Of a stretch of 52,973 bases of DNA, positions 8,056-16,399 are shown in pieces (the first letter of the stretch is position 1; the number at the start of each line of letters is the position of its first letter). The stretch is taken from assembly GCF_030604785.1 (NCBI RefSeq), contig NZ_JAUVVF010000023.1:1-52973 (forward strand). The letters are read 5' to 3'. The notes under the pieces were generated by a model, which worked only from the letters and a program-made list of their open reading frames with translations, did no database searches and had not been told where the DNA came from. Made by a program: the position numbers and the translations under genes. This stretch comes from Paracoccus sp. (in: a-proteobacteria). Lineage in GTDB: Bacteria > Pseudomonadota > Alphaproteobacteria > Rhodobacterales > Rhodobacteraceae.

Positions 8056-8145
8056 CTAGCTGACCAGCAGGGCCAACCCGATGGCATAGCCAAGCGTCAC
8101 GAGCGCGAGGATCAGGGCCAGGATGCGGGCAAGAAGCGGGCGCAT
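8056..8145 (-). CDS. 29-aa single-span membrane peptide downstream of ferric reductase
   Basis: The frame reads MRPLLARILALILALVTLGY then AIGLALLVS and stop: one basic residue cluster and a single hydrophobic helix. Its ATG is 3 bp after the stop of the ferric-reductase-like gene, so it would be co-translated. Similar tiny membrane proteins accompany many respiratory complexes, but this one I do not recognise, and chance coding in GC-rich DNA cannot be excluded. Confidence 0.45.
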   Translation of the reverse strand: MRPLLARILALILALVTLGYAIGLALLVS

Positions 8146-8148
8146 GGG

Positions 8149-9534
8149 TCAGACCATCTCGAAGATTTCGCTGTGGATGCGGTGGGCGGGCACGCCGCGT
8201 CCGCGCAGCGCCTTGCGCAGCGCCGCCAGCATCGGGGCGGGCCCGCACATCATGTGCGGCCAATCGCGGCTGTCGGGCGGCAGAACGCGCTGGATCAGAT
8301 CGGCGTCGATCCGGCCCTCGGCGATGTGCTGGCCCTCGGGGCGCGGATCGGGCGCGGTTTCCAGCACATGGGTCACGCGCAGGTCGATGTCGCGCGCGAT
8401 GCGGGCCAGCTCGTCGCGAAAGGCCGCGCCGTCCCAGTCGGCATTGGCGTAAAGCAGATGGACCGGGCGCGGATCGCGGCGTTCCTGCAGCGCGTGCAGG
8501 TTCGCGATGATCGGCGTGATGCCCACCCCGCCCGCGATCATCACGAAGCCCGGCGCATCGGCCTCTCGGTCGATGGTGAAGACGCCGTAAGGGCCGTCGA
8601 TCCAGGCGGTGCTGCCGACGCGGGCCTCGGACAGGCGGCGGCTGTCGTCGCCCAGGGCCTTGATGGCAAAGCTGATCTCGTGGCCCTTGTCGGGGGCGGT
8701 GGCGATTGTGAAAGGGTGTTCGCGCAGCGAATAGGGCGAATTGCCGATGGCGAGCCATGCGAACTGGCCGGGACGCCAGTCGCGCAGGGGGCGGCCTTCG
8801 GGGCGCAGGCGCAGCAGGCGGATGCCGTCACCCTCGTCCCGGATCTCGATCACGCGCCACGGGTTGCGCGATTGCCACCACGGCCGGATCAGCCGCGTGT
8901 AGAGGATCAGCCCCAGCCAGGCCAGCGTCACCGCCAGCCACAGTCCGCGCGTGCCGTCCTCGGCGGTGAAGTAGCCCGCGCCCAGCACGTGCCAGACGGC
9001 TGCCCCGAACCCGATCAGCGCCAGCGCCACATGCAGCCTGCGCCACCACAGGTAATCCAGCCCCAGCCGCTTGCGGAATTCGGAACTGACGATCAGCACC
9101 ACGAAGGCCGCCAGCCCGACCCGGCCCGCCGTCATGTGCGGCTGCGCCTGAAGCGGGCTGAGGCTGCCCAGATCGTCCTGATGCCAGACATAGAGCATCC
9201 CGAAATGGCCCAGCATGAAGGCCAGGGCCGCCCAGCTGAGAAAGCGGTGGAAGACGGGCACGATGTCCGCGCCGAAGGGGCGCAGCAGCGGCTTCAGCCG
9301 GCCGGTCAGCGCGAATTGCAGCCCCGCCAGCGCCAGCCCGCCGAAGCCGAGCGCATAGGCCAGATTGCGCGTCAGGGCACCGCCGCGCGGTGGGTCTCCG
9401 GCAAGGATGACCAGGAAGGGCAGCGCCAGCAGCAGTGCCGCCGCCAGAACCCAGCCCGTCGCCTCGGCCAGGACGATGGCGGGGCGGTCCGCAGGCCGGA
9501 CATGGTGATGCGGCGGGGCAGGGCGGGGGCTCAT
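8149..9534 (-). CDS. Ferric reductase-like transmembrane flavocytochrome (FAD/NAD(P)H binding)
   Basis: 461 aa. The N-terminal half has about six membrane helices with pairs of candidate haem-ligand His (HRFLSWAALAFMLGHFG and RRLHVALALIGFGAAVWH). The C-terminal half is a ferredoxin-NADP reductase module: FAD motif REHPFTIAT, nucleotide motif GGVGITP, and MMCGPAPM near the end. Such proteins move electrons from NAD(P)H through FAD and two b haems across the membrane to ferric iron, oxygen or an unknown acceptor. Divergent from the oxidase cluster; the 168-bp gap shows no site I could name. Acceptor not determinable. Confidence 0.88.
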   Translation of the reverse strand: MSPRPAPPHHHVRPADRPAIVLAEATGWVLAAALLLALPFLVILAGDPPRGGALTRNLAYALGFGGLALAGLQFALTGRLKPLLRPFGADIVPVFHRFLSWAALAFMLGHFGMLYVWHQDDLGSLSPLQAQPHMTAGRVGLAAFVVLIVSSEFRKRLGLDYLWWRRLHVALALIGFGAAVWHVLGAGYFTAEDGTRGLWLAVTLAWLGLILYTRLIRPWWQSRNPWRVIEIRDEGDGIRLLRLRPEGRPLRDWRPGQFAWLAIGNSPYSLREHPFTIATAPDKGHEISFAIKALGDDSRRLSEARVGSTAWIDGPYGVFTIDREADAPGFVMIAGGVGITPIIANLHALQERRDPRPVHLLYANADWDGAAFRDELARIARDIDLRVTHVLETAPDPRPEGQHIAEGRIDADLIQRVLPPDSRDWPHMMCGPAPMLAALRKALRGRGVPAHRIHSEIFEMV

Positions 9535-9702
9535 GGCAGGCCAACGTCAGGCGCGCGCGACGGTTCCGGCGTTCCGGCCGGGAACCGACCCGCCCGGGCG
9601 CGGTTGTCACGGTGGACAGGAGCGCCCGGCCGCGTGCGCGACCGGCGGGCGCAGGCGGTCGCGGCACCCGCGGCAGATCGGGCCACAGCAGAACGAGGCA
9701 CC

Positions 9703-10437
9703 ATGATGAGCGACAGGCTTGACCCCTATTGCGGACCGGCCCCGGCTCCGGGCGCGCTGTGGCAAAGCTGGAACCTCGACCCGCCGCTGCTGGCGGGACT
9801 GGCCGTCTTATCGGGCCTGATCCTGTGGCGCGCGGGGCGGGCGCAGCGGGTTCCGGGCCTGATCGCGGTGGCGGCTCTGGTCGTGGCCTTCGTCTCGCCG
9901 CTCTGCGCGATGACGGTGGCGCTGTTCTCGGTTCGCTCGGCCCATCACCTGCTGCTGATCACGCTGGCCGCGCCCGCGCTTGCGGTGGCCTGGCCCATCC
10001 TTGCACGCCGCCTGCCCGCGGGTCTGTCTCTGGCGGTGCTGTCGGGCGTGATGGTCGCCTGGCATGTTCCCGCGATCTACGAGGCGATCTGGCGGTCGGA
10101 CGGGCTTTACTGGCTGATGCAGGCGGCGATGATCCTGCCGGCCTGGGCCTTCTGGTCGGCGGTGCTGGCGCCAGGACCTGCCGGGGACGAGGCGCTGCGC
10201 CGCGCCGTCCTGATCGGCGGGCTGGCCGGGGTCATGGGCTTTCTGGGGGCGATCCTGACCTTCGCGCCCGCCATCCTGTATTTCCCGCATGTCGAGGGCG
10301 CGGTGGCCTGGGGGATCGACCCGCTGGTCGATCAGCAGCTTGCCGGTCTGGTCATGTGGGTGCCGGGCTTCCTGCCGGTCGCGGCCATCGCGGCGGGGAT
10401 GCTGTGGCAGGGCTGGCGCCGGAGTTTCGCCGCATGA
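9703..10437 (+). CDS. ctaG: Cytochrome c oxidase assembly protein, caa3 CtaG family
   Basis: 244 aa, multi-helix membrane protein starting MMSDRLDPYCGPAP. It contains the family's His-bearing helices (SVRSAHHLLLITLAAPALA, MVAWHVPAIYEAIW) and ends with a further helix pair. This is the Caa3_CtaG type, distinct from the Cox11-type copper chaperone that shares the ctaG name, and it is tied to haem-copper oxidases of the caa3 kind. It overlaps the next gene by ATGA and leads the oxidase cluster. Confidence 0.85.
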   Translation: MMSDRLDPYCGPAPAPGALWQSWNLDPPLLAGLAVLSGLILWRAGRAQRVPGLIAVAALVVAFVSPLCAMTVALFSVRSAHHLLLITLAAPALAVAWPILARRLPAGLSLAVLSGVMVAWHVPAIYEAIWRSDGLYWLMQAAMILPAWAFWSAVLAPGPAGDEALRRAVLIGGLAGVMGFLGAILTFAPAILYFPHVEGAVAWGIDPLVDQQLAGLVMWVPGFLPVAAIAAGMLWQGWRRSFAA

Positions 10438-10958
10438 TCGTCGCGGGGCTGAAATTTCTGCACATCGCCGCGATGGTCGCCTGGTGCGCGGCGATGATCG
10501 CGCTGCCGCTGATGCTGTATCTCTACGGCGCGATCTGGCAGCGGCAGACCGGCTCGGAACAGACGCAGGCGCGCTATGCCGAGTTCAGGCTGATCACCCA
10601 TTACGGCTATGTCGGCTTTGCCACCCCGGCGGCGATCATCGCCATCGCGGCGGGGACGGGGCTGATCTTTGCCGATCAGGTCTTTGATCTGTGGTTCATC
10701 GCCAAGCTGGCCCTGGTCGCGGGGATGAGCCTGGTCCATGCCTGGATCGGCCATCTGATCCTGTCCTCGGCCGAGAAGCGCGGCCTGCACCACCTGCCTT
10801 CGCCCGTCTGGGCGCTGGTCTTGGGGATACCGCTGATGGTCGGGGTGTTGTGGCTGGTCCTGGCCAAGCCCGATCTGGCCTGGACCACCGATCTCATGCC
10901 CGAATTCATGCTGGCCCCGCGCGGTCAGGCAGATGGTCAGGCGGGGGGCCAGTCATGA
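10434..10958 (+). CDS. CopD/HemJ-like integral membrane protein of the oxidase cluster
   Basis: 174 aa, four predicted helices, coupled by ATGA overlap to ctaG. The first helix LKFLHIAAMVAWCAAMIALP has the His and nearby small residues of the CopD/HemJ group, and a later LVHAWIGHLIL helix carries two more His. HemJ oxidises protoporphyrinogen; CopD relatives handle copper. In an oxidase cluster both haem and copper roles are plausible. I cannot choose from sequence alone. Confidence 0.65.
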   Translation: MIVAGLKFLHIAAMVAWCAAMIALPLMLYLYGAIWQRQTGSEQTQARYAEFRLITHYGYVGFATPAAIIAIAAGTGLIFADQVFDLWFIAKLALVAGMSLVHAWIGHLILSSAEKRGLHHLPSPVWALVLGIPLMVGVLWLVLAKPDLAWTTDLMPEFMLAPRGQADGQAGGQS

Positions 10959-10966
10959 GGGGGCGC

Positions 10967-11497
10967 CTAGTCCTCGTTGCCCCGGCCCCCGCGCTGCGTG
11001 CCGATCTGGTAGTCGAAGACCAGCTTTCCGCCATGCCAGCCGGTGATCCCCGTCATCAGCCCCGTCAGCGCCGACAGCAGGAAGCCGAAGGGCAAGACGG
11101 CGCCTTCGGGATCGGGCAGACGGAAGCCCCAGTTCAGACCCAAGAGCGACAGCAGCATCACCGCGAGTATGAAATGAGTCCAGCTAGCCGACCGGATGCG
11201 GATGCCCGGCACCATCAGAAGTTCGATCGTGCCGGTCACGCCAGCCGCGACGCCCAGCCCGAAGGCCGCCCCCGAGGCCCACAGCGCGACGCGCGGCCAG
11301 AAATCATCGCCCGTCCACCAATAGAGCGCGTCCGCCCCCAGGGTCGAGAAGGCCAGCGCGATGGGAAAGGCCACCATCATCGCGTGAAGCGGATGGCCGG
11401 ACAGGGCGATCTTGGTCTCGGTGTCGTCAAAGGCGACATGTTCCTCGATCGGGTCGGCAAGGCGGCGGCGCTGTTTCCAGCTTCGTTTCTGGCGCAT
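10967..11497 (-). CDS. DUF2231-family membrane protein
   Basis: 176 aa on the opposite strand from the oxidase genes, with GGAGAGA before the ATG. Contains SGHPLHAMMVAFPIALAFS, the GHPxHxxxVxFP signature of DUF2231, and four membrane helices. The family recurs near cytochrome and oxidase genes but has no established function. Its 5' end may overlap the annotated 5' end of subunit II by 60 bp on the other strand. Confidence 0.8.
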   Translation of the reverse strand: MRQKRSWKQRRRLADPIEEHVAFDDTETKIALSGHPLHAMMVAFPIALAFSTLGADALYWWTGDDFWPRVALWASGAAFGLGVAAGVTGTIELLMVPGIRIRSASWTHFILAVMLLSLLGLNWGFRLPDPEGAVLPFGFLLSALTGLMTGITGWHGGKLVFDYQIGTQRGGRGNED

Positions 11498-12229
11498 CGG
11501 CGGTCTCTCCTGTTCGGACGGCGATCATGGGGGAACAAGGCGGCTGCCGCGCTGGCGGTTCCGCTGCTGGCAGGCTGCGACGGTCCGCTCAGCACGCTCG
11601 AACCCTCGGGTCCGGCGGCGCGGGACGCGGCGATCCTGTGGTGGGCCATGCTGGCGGGGTCGACGCTGATCACGCTGCTGGTCGGCGTGATGCTGATCCT
11701 CGCGGTCCGCAACAAGGGCGGGCGGGCCTCGGAACGGCACTGGATCTGGGGCTGGGGCCTGGGCTTCACGCTGAGCGTCCTGACCGTGCTGGTCGGCTTT
11801 TCGCTGTGGCTGGGCGAGCGCATGCTGGCGCGCGCCGATGACGCGCTGGAAGTCTCGGCCCATGCCGCGCAATGGGAATGGCAGTTCACGCAGCCCGGCC
11901 CCGGCGGCGTGCCGGTCGTCACGCGGAACACGCTGTTCGTGCCTGCCGGGGCCAGCTTCGATGTGGTCATCACCTCGGCCGATGTGATCCACAGCTTCTG
12001 GGTGCCGCAGCTCGGCGGCAAGATGGATGCCGTTCCGGGCCATGCGAACCGCCATCGCCTGCGCGCCGACGCGCCCGGCATCTACGAGGGGCTCTGCGCC
12101 GAATTCTGCGGCTTCGGACACAATTTCATGCGCTTCACCGTCGTCGCCTACGACCCCGCCCTGCCCATGCCCGACATGTCCGAGGCGATGGCGGCTTTCG
12201 CAGACAATCAGGCAGGGATCCTTCCATGA
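11438..12229 (+). CDS. coxB: Cytochrome c oxidase subunit II, CuA, lipoprotein form
   Basis: A lipobox (LAVPLLAGC) is followed by two membrane helices and a periplasmic cupredoxin domain. CuA ligands are complete: His in ADVIHSFWVP, then CAEFCGFGHNFM (Cys, Glu, Cys, His, Met). No cytochrome c domain is fused. The start is uncertain: the only standard in-frame start upstream of the lipobox is the ATG at 11438, preceded by AAAGG, giving a long 46-residue lead and antisense overlap with the DUF2231 gene; a CTG at 11510 would give a normal lipoprotein signal. ATGA overlap with subunit I downstream. Confidence 0.87.
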   Translation: MFLDRVGKAAALFPASFLAHRRSLLFGRRSWGNKAAAALAVPLLAGCDGPLSTLEPSGPAARDAAILWWAMLAGSTLITLLVGVMLILAVRNKGGRASERHWIWGWGLGFTLSVLTVLVGFSLWLGERMLARADDALEVSAHAAQWEWQFTQPGPGGVPVVTRNTLFVPAGASFDVVITSADVIHSFWVPQLGGKMDAVPGHANRHRLRADAPGIYEGLCAEFCGFGHNFMRFTVVAYDPALPMPDMSEAMAAFADNQAGILP

Positions 12230-14787
12230 CGTTCACGCCACCCGCCGATCCCCGCGCCATCGCGCCGTCCGAACCGATGGTCGACAGCCTCGACATCGCC
12301 GCGAACCCGCCCCGCCGCGCGCTGCGGCTGCACCGCGAACTGGACGATGTCTGGCGCGACGAGCCGGGCTGGAAGGGGTTCTTCACCTCGGTCAACCATG
12401 GCACGATCGGGCTGCGCTTCATGGTGACGGCCTTCGTCTTCTTCGCCATCGGAGGCGTGCTGGCCATGCTGATCCGCGCCCAGCTTGCCACGCGGCAGGG
12501 CGCCTTCCTGGATCTGGACCTCTACAACCAGATCTTCACCATGCATGGCACGATCATGATGTTCCTGTTCGCCATCCCCATGCTGGAGGGGCTGGCGCTG
12601 TGGCTTCTGCCCAAGATCCTGGGCGCGCGGGACATGGCCTTTCCGCGCCTCAGCGCGCTTGGCTACTGGTGCTATTTCTTCGGCGGCAGCGTGATCGTGC
12701 TGTCGCTGGTCTTCGGGGTCGCGCCCGATGACGGCTGGTTCATGTATACACCCCTGTCGGACCGCACCCACAGCCCCGGCGTGAACGCGGATGTCTGGCT
12801 TCTGGGCGTCACCTTCGTCGAGATCAGCGCCATGGCCGCCGCGGTCGAGATTACCGTGACCATCCTGCGCTGCCGCGCGGGGGGCATGCCGCTGACGAAG
12901 ATGCCGCTCATGGGTTGGTATCTGCTGGGCACGGCGGTGATGATGCTGGTGGGCTTTCCGCCGCTGATCCTCGGTTCGATCCTGCTCGAGGTGCAGCGCG
13001 CCTTCGACTGGCCATTCTTCGAGGTCGCCCGCGGCGGCGACCCGCTGCTCTGGGCGCATCTGTTCTGGCTGTTCGGTCATCCCGAGGTCTACATCATCTT
13101 CCTGCCCGCCGCAGGGGCCCTGTCCACGATCATCCCGATCCTGTCGCGGACCACGATCCTGGGCTATGGCGCCATCGTGGCGGCGGTGGCCGGGTTGGTC
13201 TTTCTGTCCTTCGGGCTCTGGGTGCACCACATGTTCACCGTGGGCATTCCGCATATGGCGCTGGCCTTCTTCTCGGCGGCCTCTGCGCTGGTGGCGGTGC
13301 CGACGGCGATCCAGATCTTCGCCTGGATCGGCACGATGTGGATGGGGCAGGTGCAGTTCCGGCTGCCCATGCTCTATATCATGGGGTTCTTCGCGACCTT
13401 CGTGATGGGCGGGCTGACCGGCGTGATGCTGGCCATGGTGCCCTTCAACTGGCAGGCGCATGACACGCATTTCGTGGTCGCCCATCTGCATTATGTCCTG
13501 ATCGGAGGCTTCGTCTTTCCGATGCTGGCCGCAGTGAGCTACTGGATGCCGCTGATCTGCGGGCGCTGGCGCGTGAGGGGCCTGGGCGAGGCTGCGTTCT
13601 GGCTGATCCTGATCGGATTTCATGGAACCTTTTTCCTGATGCATCTGACCGGCCTTCTGGGGATGCCGCGCCGCATCGCGGTCTATCCCGACAATCCGGA
13701 ATGGGAATGGCTGAACCTGATCTCGTCGATCTTCGGGATGATCACGGCGGCGGGCTTTGCGCTCTTTGCCTTTGACGTGGCGATGCAATGGCTGTTCGGA
13801 CGGCGCAGCTGGCGCAATCCCTGGCGTGCGCCGACGCTGGACTGGGCGATGCCGTTGCCGGCGCCGTCCTACAACTTCGCCTCGCTGCCCGGTCCGCGCC
13901 ATGGGGACGCGAATGCGCTTTTGCCTCTGGCGCGCGGCGAGGGGCTGCTGCCCGGCGCCCCGCGCGGCTGGCGCGAGACATTGGTGGTCGAGCCGGGCAG
14001 CGGCAGGCCCGACCATGTGGCGGTGCTGGCCCACAGCACCTCGTTGCCCCTGCTGACCTCTGCCGCGATCGGCAGCTTCTTTGCGGCGATGCTCTCGGGG
14101 TTCTACTGGCTGGCACCCGTCGGCATCCTGCTGACGATCTGGGCGGCGTGGAAATGGGGCGACATCATGGGCACGGATCGCGACCATCCGCCCGCGCGCG
14201 TCGCGCCCGATCTGGACCTGCCGCTGCATTTTCAGCGCCGCAACACGCTAGCGCGCACCGGCACGCTGGCGCTGCTGCTGGCGGACGGGACGCTCTACGC
14301 CTCGCTGATGTTCGGGGTGGGCTTCCTGACCGTGGTGGCACCGAACTGGCCTGCGCCGGTCAGCGGCATCGCCACGCTGCAGAATGTGATCGCCGCGCTG
14401 GTGGCGCTTGCGGCGATGGCGCTGGGCCTCGTCGCCTCGTTCCGGGCCGAGACCGCCCGGACCACACCGATTGGCGGCACCTGGGCGCTGGTCGGGCTTG
14501 GCTCGGGCGGACTGGCGCTGGCCGCGCTGGCTGTGCTGGCCTACGGGCTTGACGATCCGACACGCCATGCCCGCGACGCGCTGCGCGGGGTGGTGCTGGG
14601 CTTTGCGGTCTTTCACGGCGTCGTGGCTTCGCTTCTGGCGCTGCGCAGCCTTGCCGATCACCGTCAGGGCCGCGTCAGCGCCACACGCGTCGGGGCCTCA
14701 CCGATCTGGCAGTTGTTCCAGATGTTCTGGCTGGGCACGTCGGCCGTGTCTCTCGTGCTGATCGTCGCGCAGGAGGTGCTGTCATGA
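12226..14787 (+). CDS. ctaD: Haem-copper oxidase subunit I fused to a subunit III-like domain
   Basis: 853 aa. The subunit I part (about 40-560) has D-channel entry Asp136 in GARDMAFP, Glu287 and Tyr289 in HPEVY, CuB His334/His335 in HHMFTVG, haem His pair in AHLHYVL, and GMPRR. The C-terminal part (about 620-853) contributes further helices like subunit III, as in caa3 I/III fusions. Oddities: the K-channel Lys is Gln363 (PTAIQIFAW instead of PTGxKxFxW) and the D-channel Asn pair is Ser143-Ala144. It should reduce oxygen to water using cytochrome c via CuA, but its proton pumping may differ from standard aa3 oxidases. Confidence 0.92.
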   Translation: MTFTPPADPRAIAPSEPMVDSLDIAANPPRRALRLHRELDDVWRDEPGWKGFFTSVNHGTIGLRFMVTAFVFFAIGGVLAMLIRAQLATRQGAFLDLDLYNQIFTMHGTIMMFLFAIPMLEGLALWLLPKILGARDMAFPRLSALGYWCYFFGGSVIVLSLVFGVAPDDGWFMYTPLSDRTHSPGVNADVWLLGVTFVEISAMAAAVEITVTILRCRAGGMPLTKMPLMGWYLLGTAVMMLVGFPPLILGSILLEVQRAFDWPFFEVARGGDPLLWAHLFWLFGHPEVYIIFLPAAGALSTIIPILSRTTILGYGAIVAAVAGLVFLSFGLWVHHMFTVGIPHMALAFFSAASALVAVPTAIQIFAWIGTMWMGQVQFRLPMLYIMGFFATFVMGGLTGVMLAMVPFNWQAHDTHFVVAHLHYVLIGGFVFPMLAAVSYWMPLICGRWRVRGLGEAAFWLILIGFHGTFFLMHLTGLLGMPRRIAVYPDNPEWEWLNLISSIFGMITAAGFALFAFDVAMQWLFGRRSWRNPWRAPTLDWAMPLPAPSYNFASLPGPRHGDANALLPLARGEGLLPGAPRGWRETLVVEPGSGRPDHVAVLAHSTSLPLLTSAAIGSFFAAMLSGFYWLAPVGILLTIWAAWKWGDIMGTDRDHPPARVAPDLDLPLHFQRRNTLARTGTLALLLADGTLYASLMFGVGFLTVVAPNWPAPVSGIATLQNVIAALVALAAMALGLVASFRAETARTTPIGGTWALVGLGSGGLALAALAVLAYGLDDPTRHARDALRGVVLGFAVFHGVVASLLALRSLADHRQGRVSATRVGASPIWQLFQMFWLGTSAVSLVLIVAQEVLS

Positions 14788-15098
14788 GCTGGCTCTGGCG
14801 GGCTCTGGTCGGGCCGGTCCTCTGGGGGGTGCTGTTCTCGGTCGTCTACGGGCTGCACGGGGCGGGCTGCAATCTGGGCTGGACGCGCGTGCCGGTCCTG
14901 TTCACCGACTGGCACCACATGGCGATGTGGCTGGCCTGGGGCGTGGGGCTGGCGCTGCATGTGGTTGTGCTGCGCGTGGTGCCGCGAGGCATACCGCCGG
15001 GACGGTCGCGCTGGCTGATCGTGGCGGGGGCATGGATCGGGCTGGTCTCCAGCCTGTTCACGCTGTTTCCGGTCATTGCGACCTCGACCTGCCTGTAG
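14784..15098 (+). CDS. Small membrane protein of the oxidase operon
   Basis: 104 aa starting at an ATGA overlap with subunit I. Three hydrophobic segments (LVGPVLWGVLFSVVYGLHG, MWLAWGVGLALHVVVLRVV, WLIVAGAWIGLVSSLFTLFP). It contains single Cys residues near helix ends and ATSTCL at the C-terminus. Position suggests an accessory or fourth subunit of this oxidase. No family named with confidence. Confidence 0.7.
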   Translation: MSWLWRALVGPVLWGVLFSVVYGLHGAGCNLGWTRVPVLFTDWHHMAMWLAWGVGLALHVVVLRVVPRGIPPGRSRWLIVAGAWIGLVSSLFTLFPVIATSTCL

Positions 15099-15161
15099 CA
15101 TTCTGCGCCTTCGCAACGGGTTGGAAGGCCGCCGAATGAGACATCGTGACTGGGGGCGCTG

Positions 15162-16319
15162 GTGACGCCCGGCGCCCGGATCGCCGCCGCCATCGAGGTG
15201 CTGGACCGCATCCTTGACGGAGACCCGGCCGAGGCCGCGCTGCTGCGCTGGTCGCGCGCCTCGCGTTTTGCGGGCTCGGGTGATCGGGCGGCAGTGCGCG
15301 ATCTGGTCTTTGGCGCGCTGCGGCAGCGCAACACGCTGGCAGCCTTGGGCGGGGGGCTGACGGGGCGTGGCCTGATGATCGGCCTTGCCCGCGCCGAGGG
15401 CCGCGATCCGCAGGCGCTGTTCACAGGCACCGGCCACGCCCCCGCGCCCCTGACCGAGGCCGAAGCCGCCCATGCCGCCACGCCCCCCGGCCCGCTGGCC
15501 GATCTGCCCGAGTGGCTGCACCCGGCCTGGCGTGCCTCGCTCGGCGACCGGGCCGAGGCGGTTGCGGCAACGATGGGGCAGCGCGCGCCGGTCTGGTTGC
15601 GCGCCAACCTGGCGCGCGGCCCGCGCGAAGCCGCTGCCGCCGCCTTGGCCACGGACGGCGTGCTGACCGAGCCGGGCGCGGGCGCCTCGGCTTTGCGCGT
15701 GACCGAGGGCGAGAGGCGCGTGGCCGCCAGCAGCGCCTATCGCGACGGGCTGGTCGAGTTGCAGGACCTGTCGCCACAACTGGCCTGCGAGGCGCTTCCG
15801 CTGGCCCCGGGGATGCGCGTTCTGGATTACTGCGCGGGCGGGGGCGGCAAGGTGCTGGCGCTGGCCGCGCGGCAACCCGGCGCGACCTTCTTCGCCCATG
15901 ACGCCGCCCCGCAGCGGCTCAAGGATCTGCCCGCTCGTGCGGCGCGGGCGGGGGCGCGCGTGTCGGTTCTGCCGCGGGTCACGGGGCGTTTCGATCTGGT
16001 CGTGGCGGATGTGCCCTGTTCGGGCAGCGGCACGTGGCGGCGCAGCCCGGATGCGCGCTGGCGCACGACGCCGCAGGATCTGGACCGGCTGCTTGTGACG
16101 CAGGCGCAAATCCTGCGCGACGTGGCCCGGATGGTCGCGCAGGGCGGGCATCTGGCCTATATGACCTGCTCGCTGCTGGATGATGAAAATGACAGCCAGA
16201 TCAGCCGCTTCCTGTCGGAAAATCCAGAATTCGACGTGGCGACACAGCGCCTCTGGACCCCGCTCGAGGCCGGCGACGGCTTCTTCCTTTCGCTGCTGCT
16301 GCGGCAGGGGGATGGATGA
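15162..16319 (+). CDS. rsmB: RsmB-type 16S rRNA m5C methyltransferase
   Basis: 385 aa from a GTG start with GGGGG upstream. The N-terminal NusB-like helical part (AIEVLDRILDGDPAEAALLRW...) is followed by a Rossmann methyltransferase: VLDYCAGGGGKVLALAA for AdoMet and the two Cys of m5C enzymes, VADVPCSGSGTWRRSP and YMTCSLLDDEN. It methylates a cytosine in 16S rRNA. 63 bp separate it from the oxidase operon. Its end overlaps an alternative upstream ATG of cckA, but the real cckA start is probably later. Confidence 0.88.
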   Translation: MTPGARIAAAIEVLDRILDGDPAEAALLRWSRASRFAGSGDRAAVRDLVFGALRQRNTLAALGGGLTGRGLMIGLARAEGRDPQALFTGTGHAPAPLTEAEAAHAATPPGPLADLPEWLHPAWRASLGDRAEAVAATMGQRAPVWLRANLARGPREAAAAALATDGVLTEPGAGASALRVTEGERRVAASSAYRDGLVELQDLSPQLACEALPLAPGMRVLDYCAGGGGKVLALAARQPGATFFAHDAAPQRLKDLPARAARAGARVSVLPRVTGRFDLVVADVPCSGSGTWRRSPDARWRTTPQDLDRLLVTQAQILRDVARMVAQGGHLAYMTCSLLDDENDSQISRFLSENPEFDVATQRLWTPLEAGDGFFLSLLLRQGDG

Positions 16320-16334
16320 GGCGGAAAGCCGCCC

Positions 16335-16349
16335 TTAACGCTCTCTTAA
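16335..16349 (+). promoter_or_regulatory. CtrA-type binding site upstream of cckA
   Basis: TTAA-CGCTCTC-TTAA matches the TTAA-N7-TTAA CtrA consensus exactly, and lies within an 8-bp inverted repeat GCCCTTAA/TTAAGGGC (16331-16353). A further TTAA half-site is at 16361. It is 50 bp before the preferred cckA ATG, and cckA encodes the kinase that phosphorylates CtrA via ChpT, so feedback control is likely. Confidence 0.75.
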
Positions 16350-16399
16350 GGGCTGATCGGTTAAGCCGGTCGGAACGAGGGGCCAGAAGGGCGATTCGC

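Noticed and set aside
7321..9702. Long plus-strand frame running into ctaG
   Set aside because: Antisense to the isomerase and ferric-reductase genes; only the part from 9703 shows ctaG features.
16331..16353. Inverted repeat upstream of cckA as an rsmB terminator
   Set aside because: No T-run after it, and the TTAA-N7-TTAA core matches a CtrA site better.
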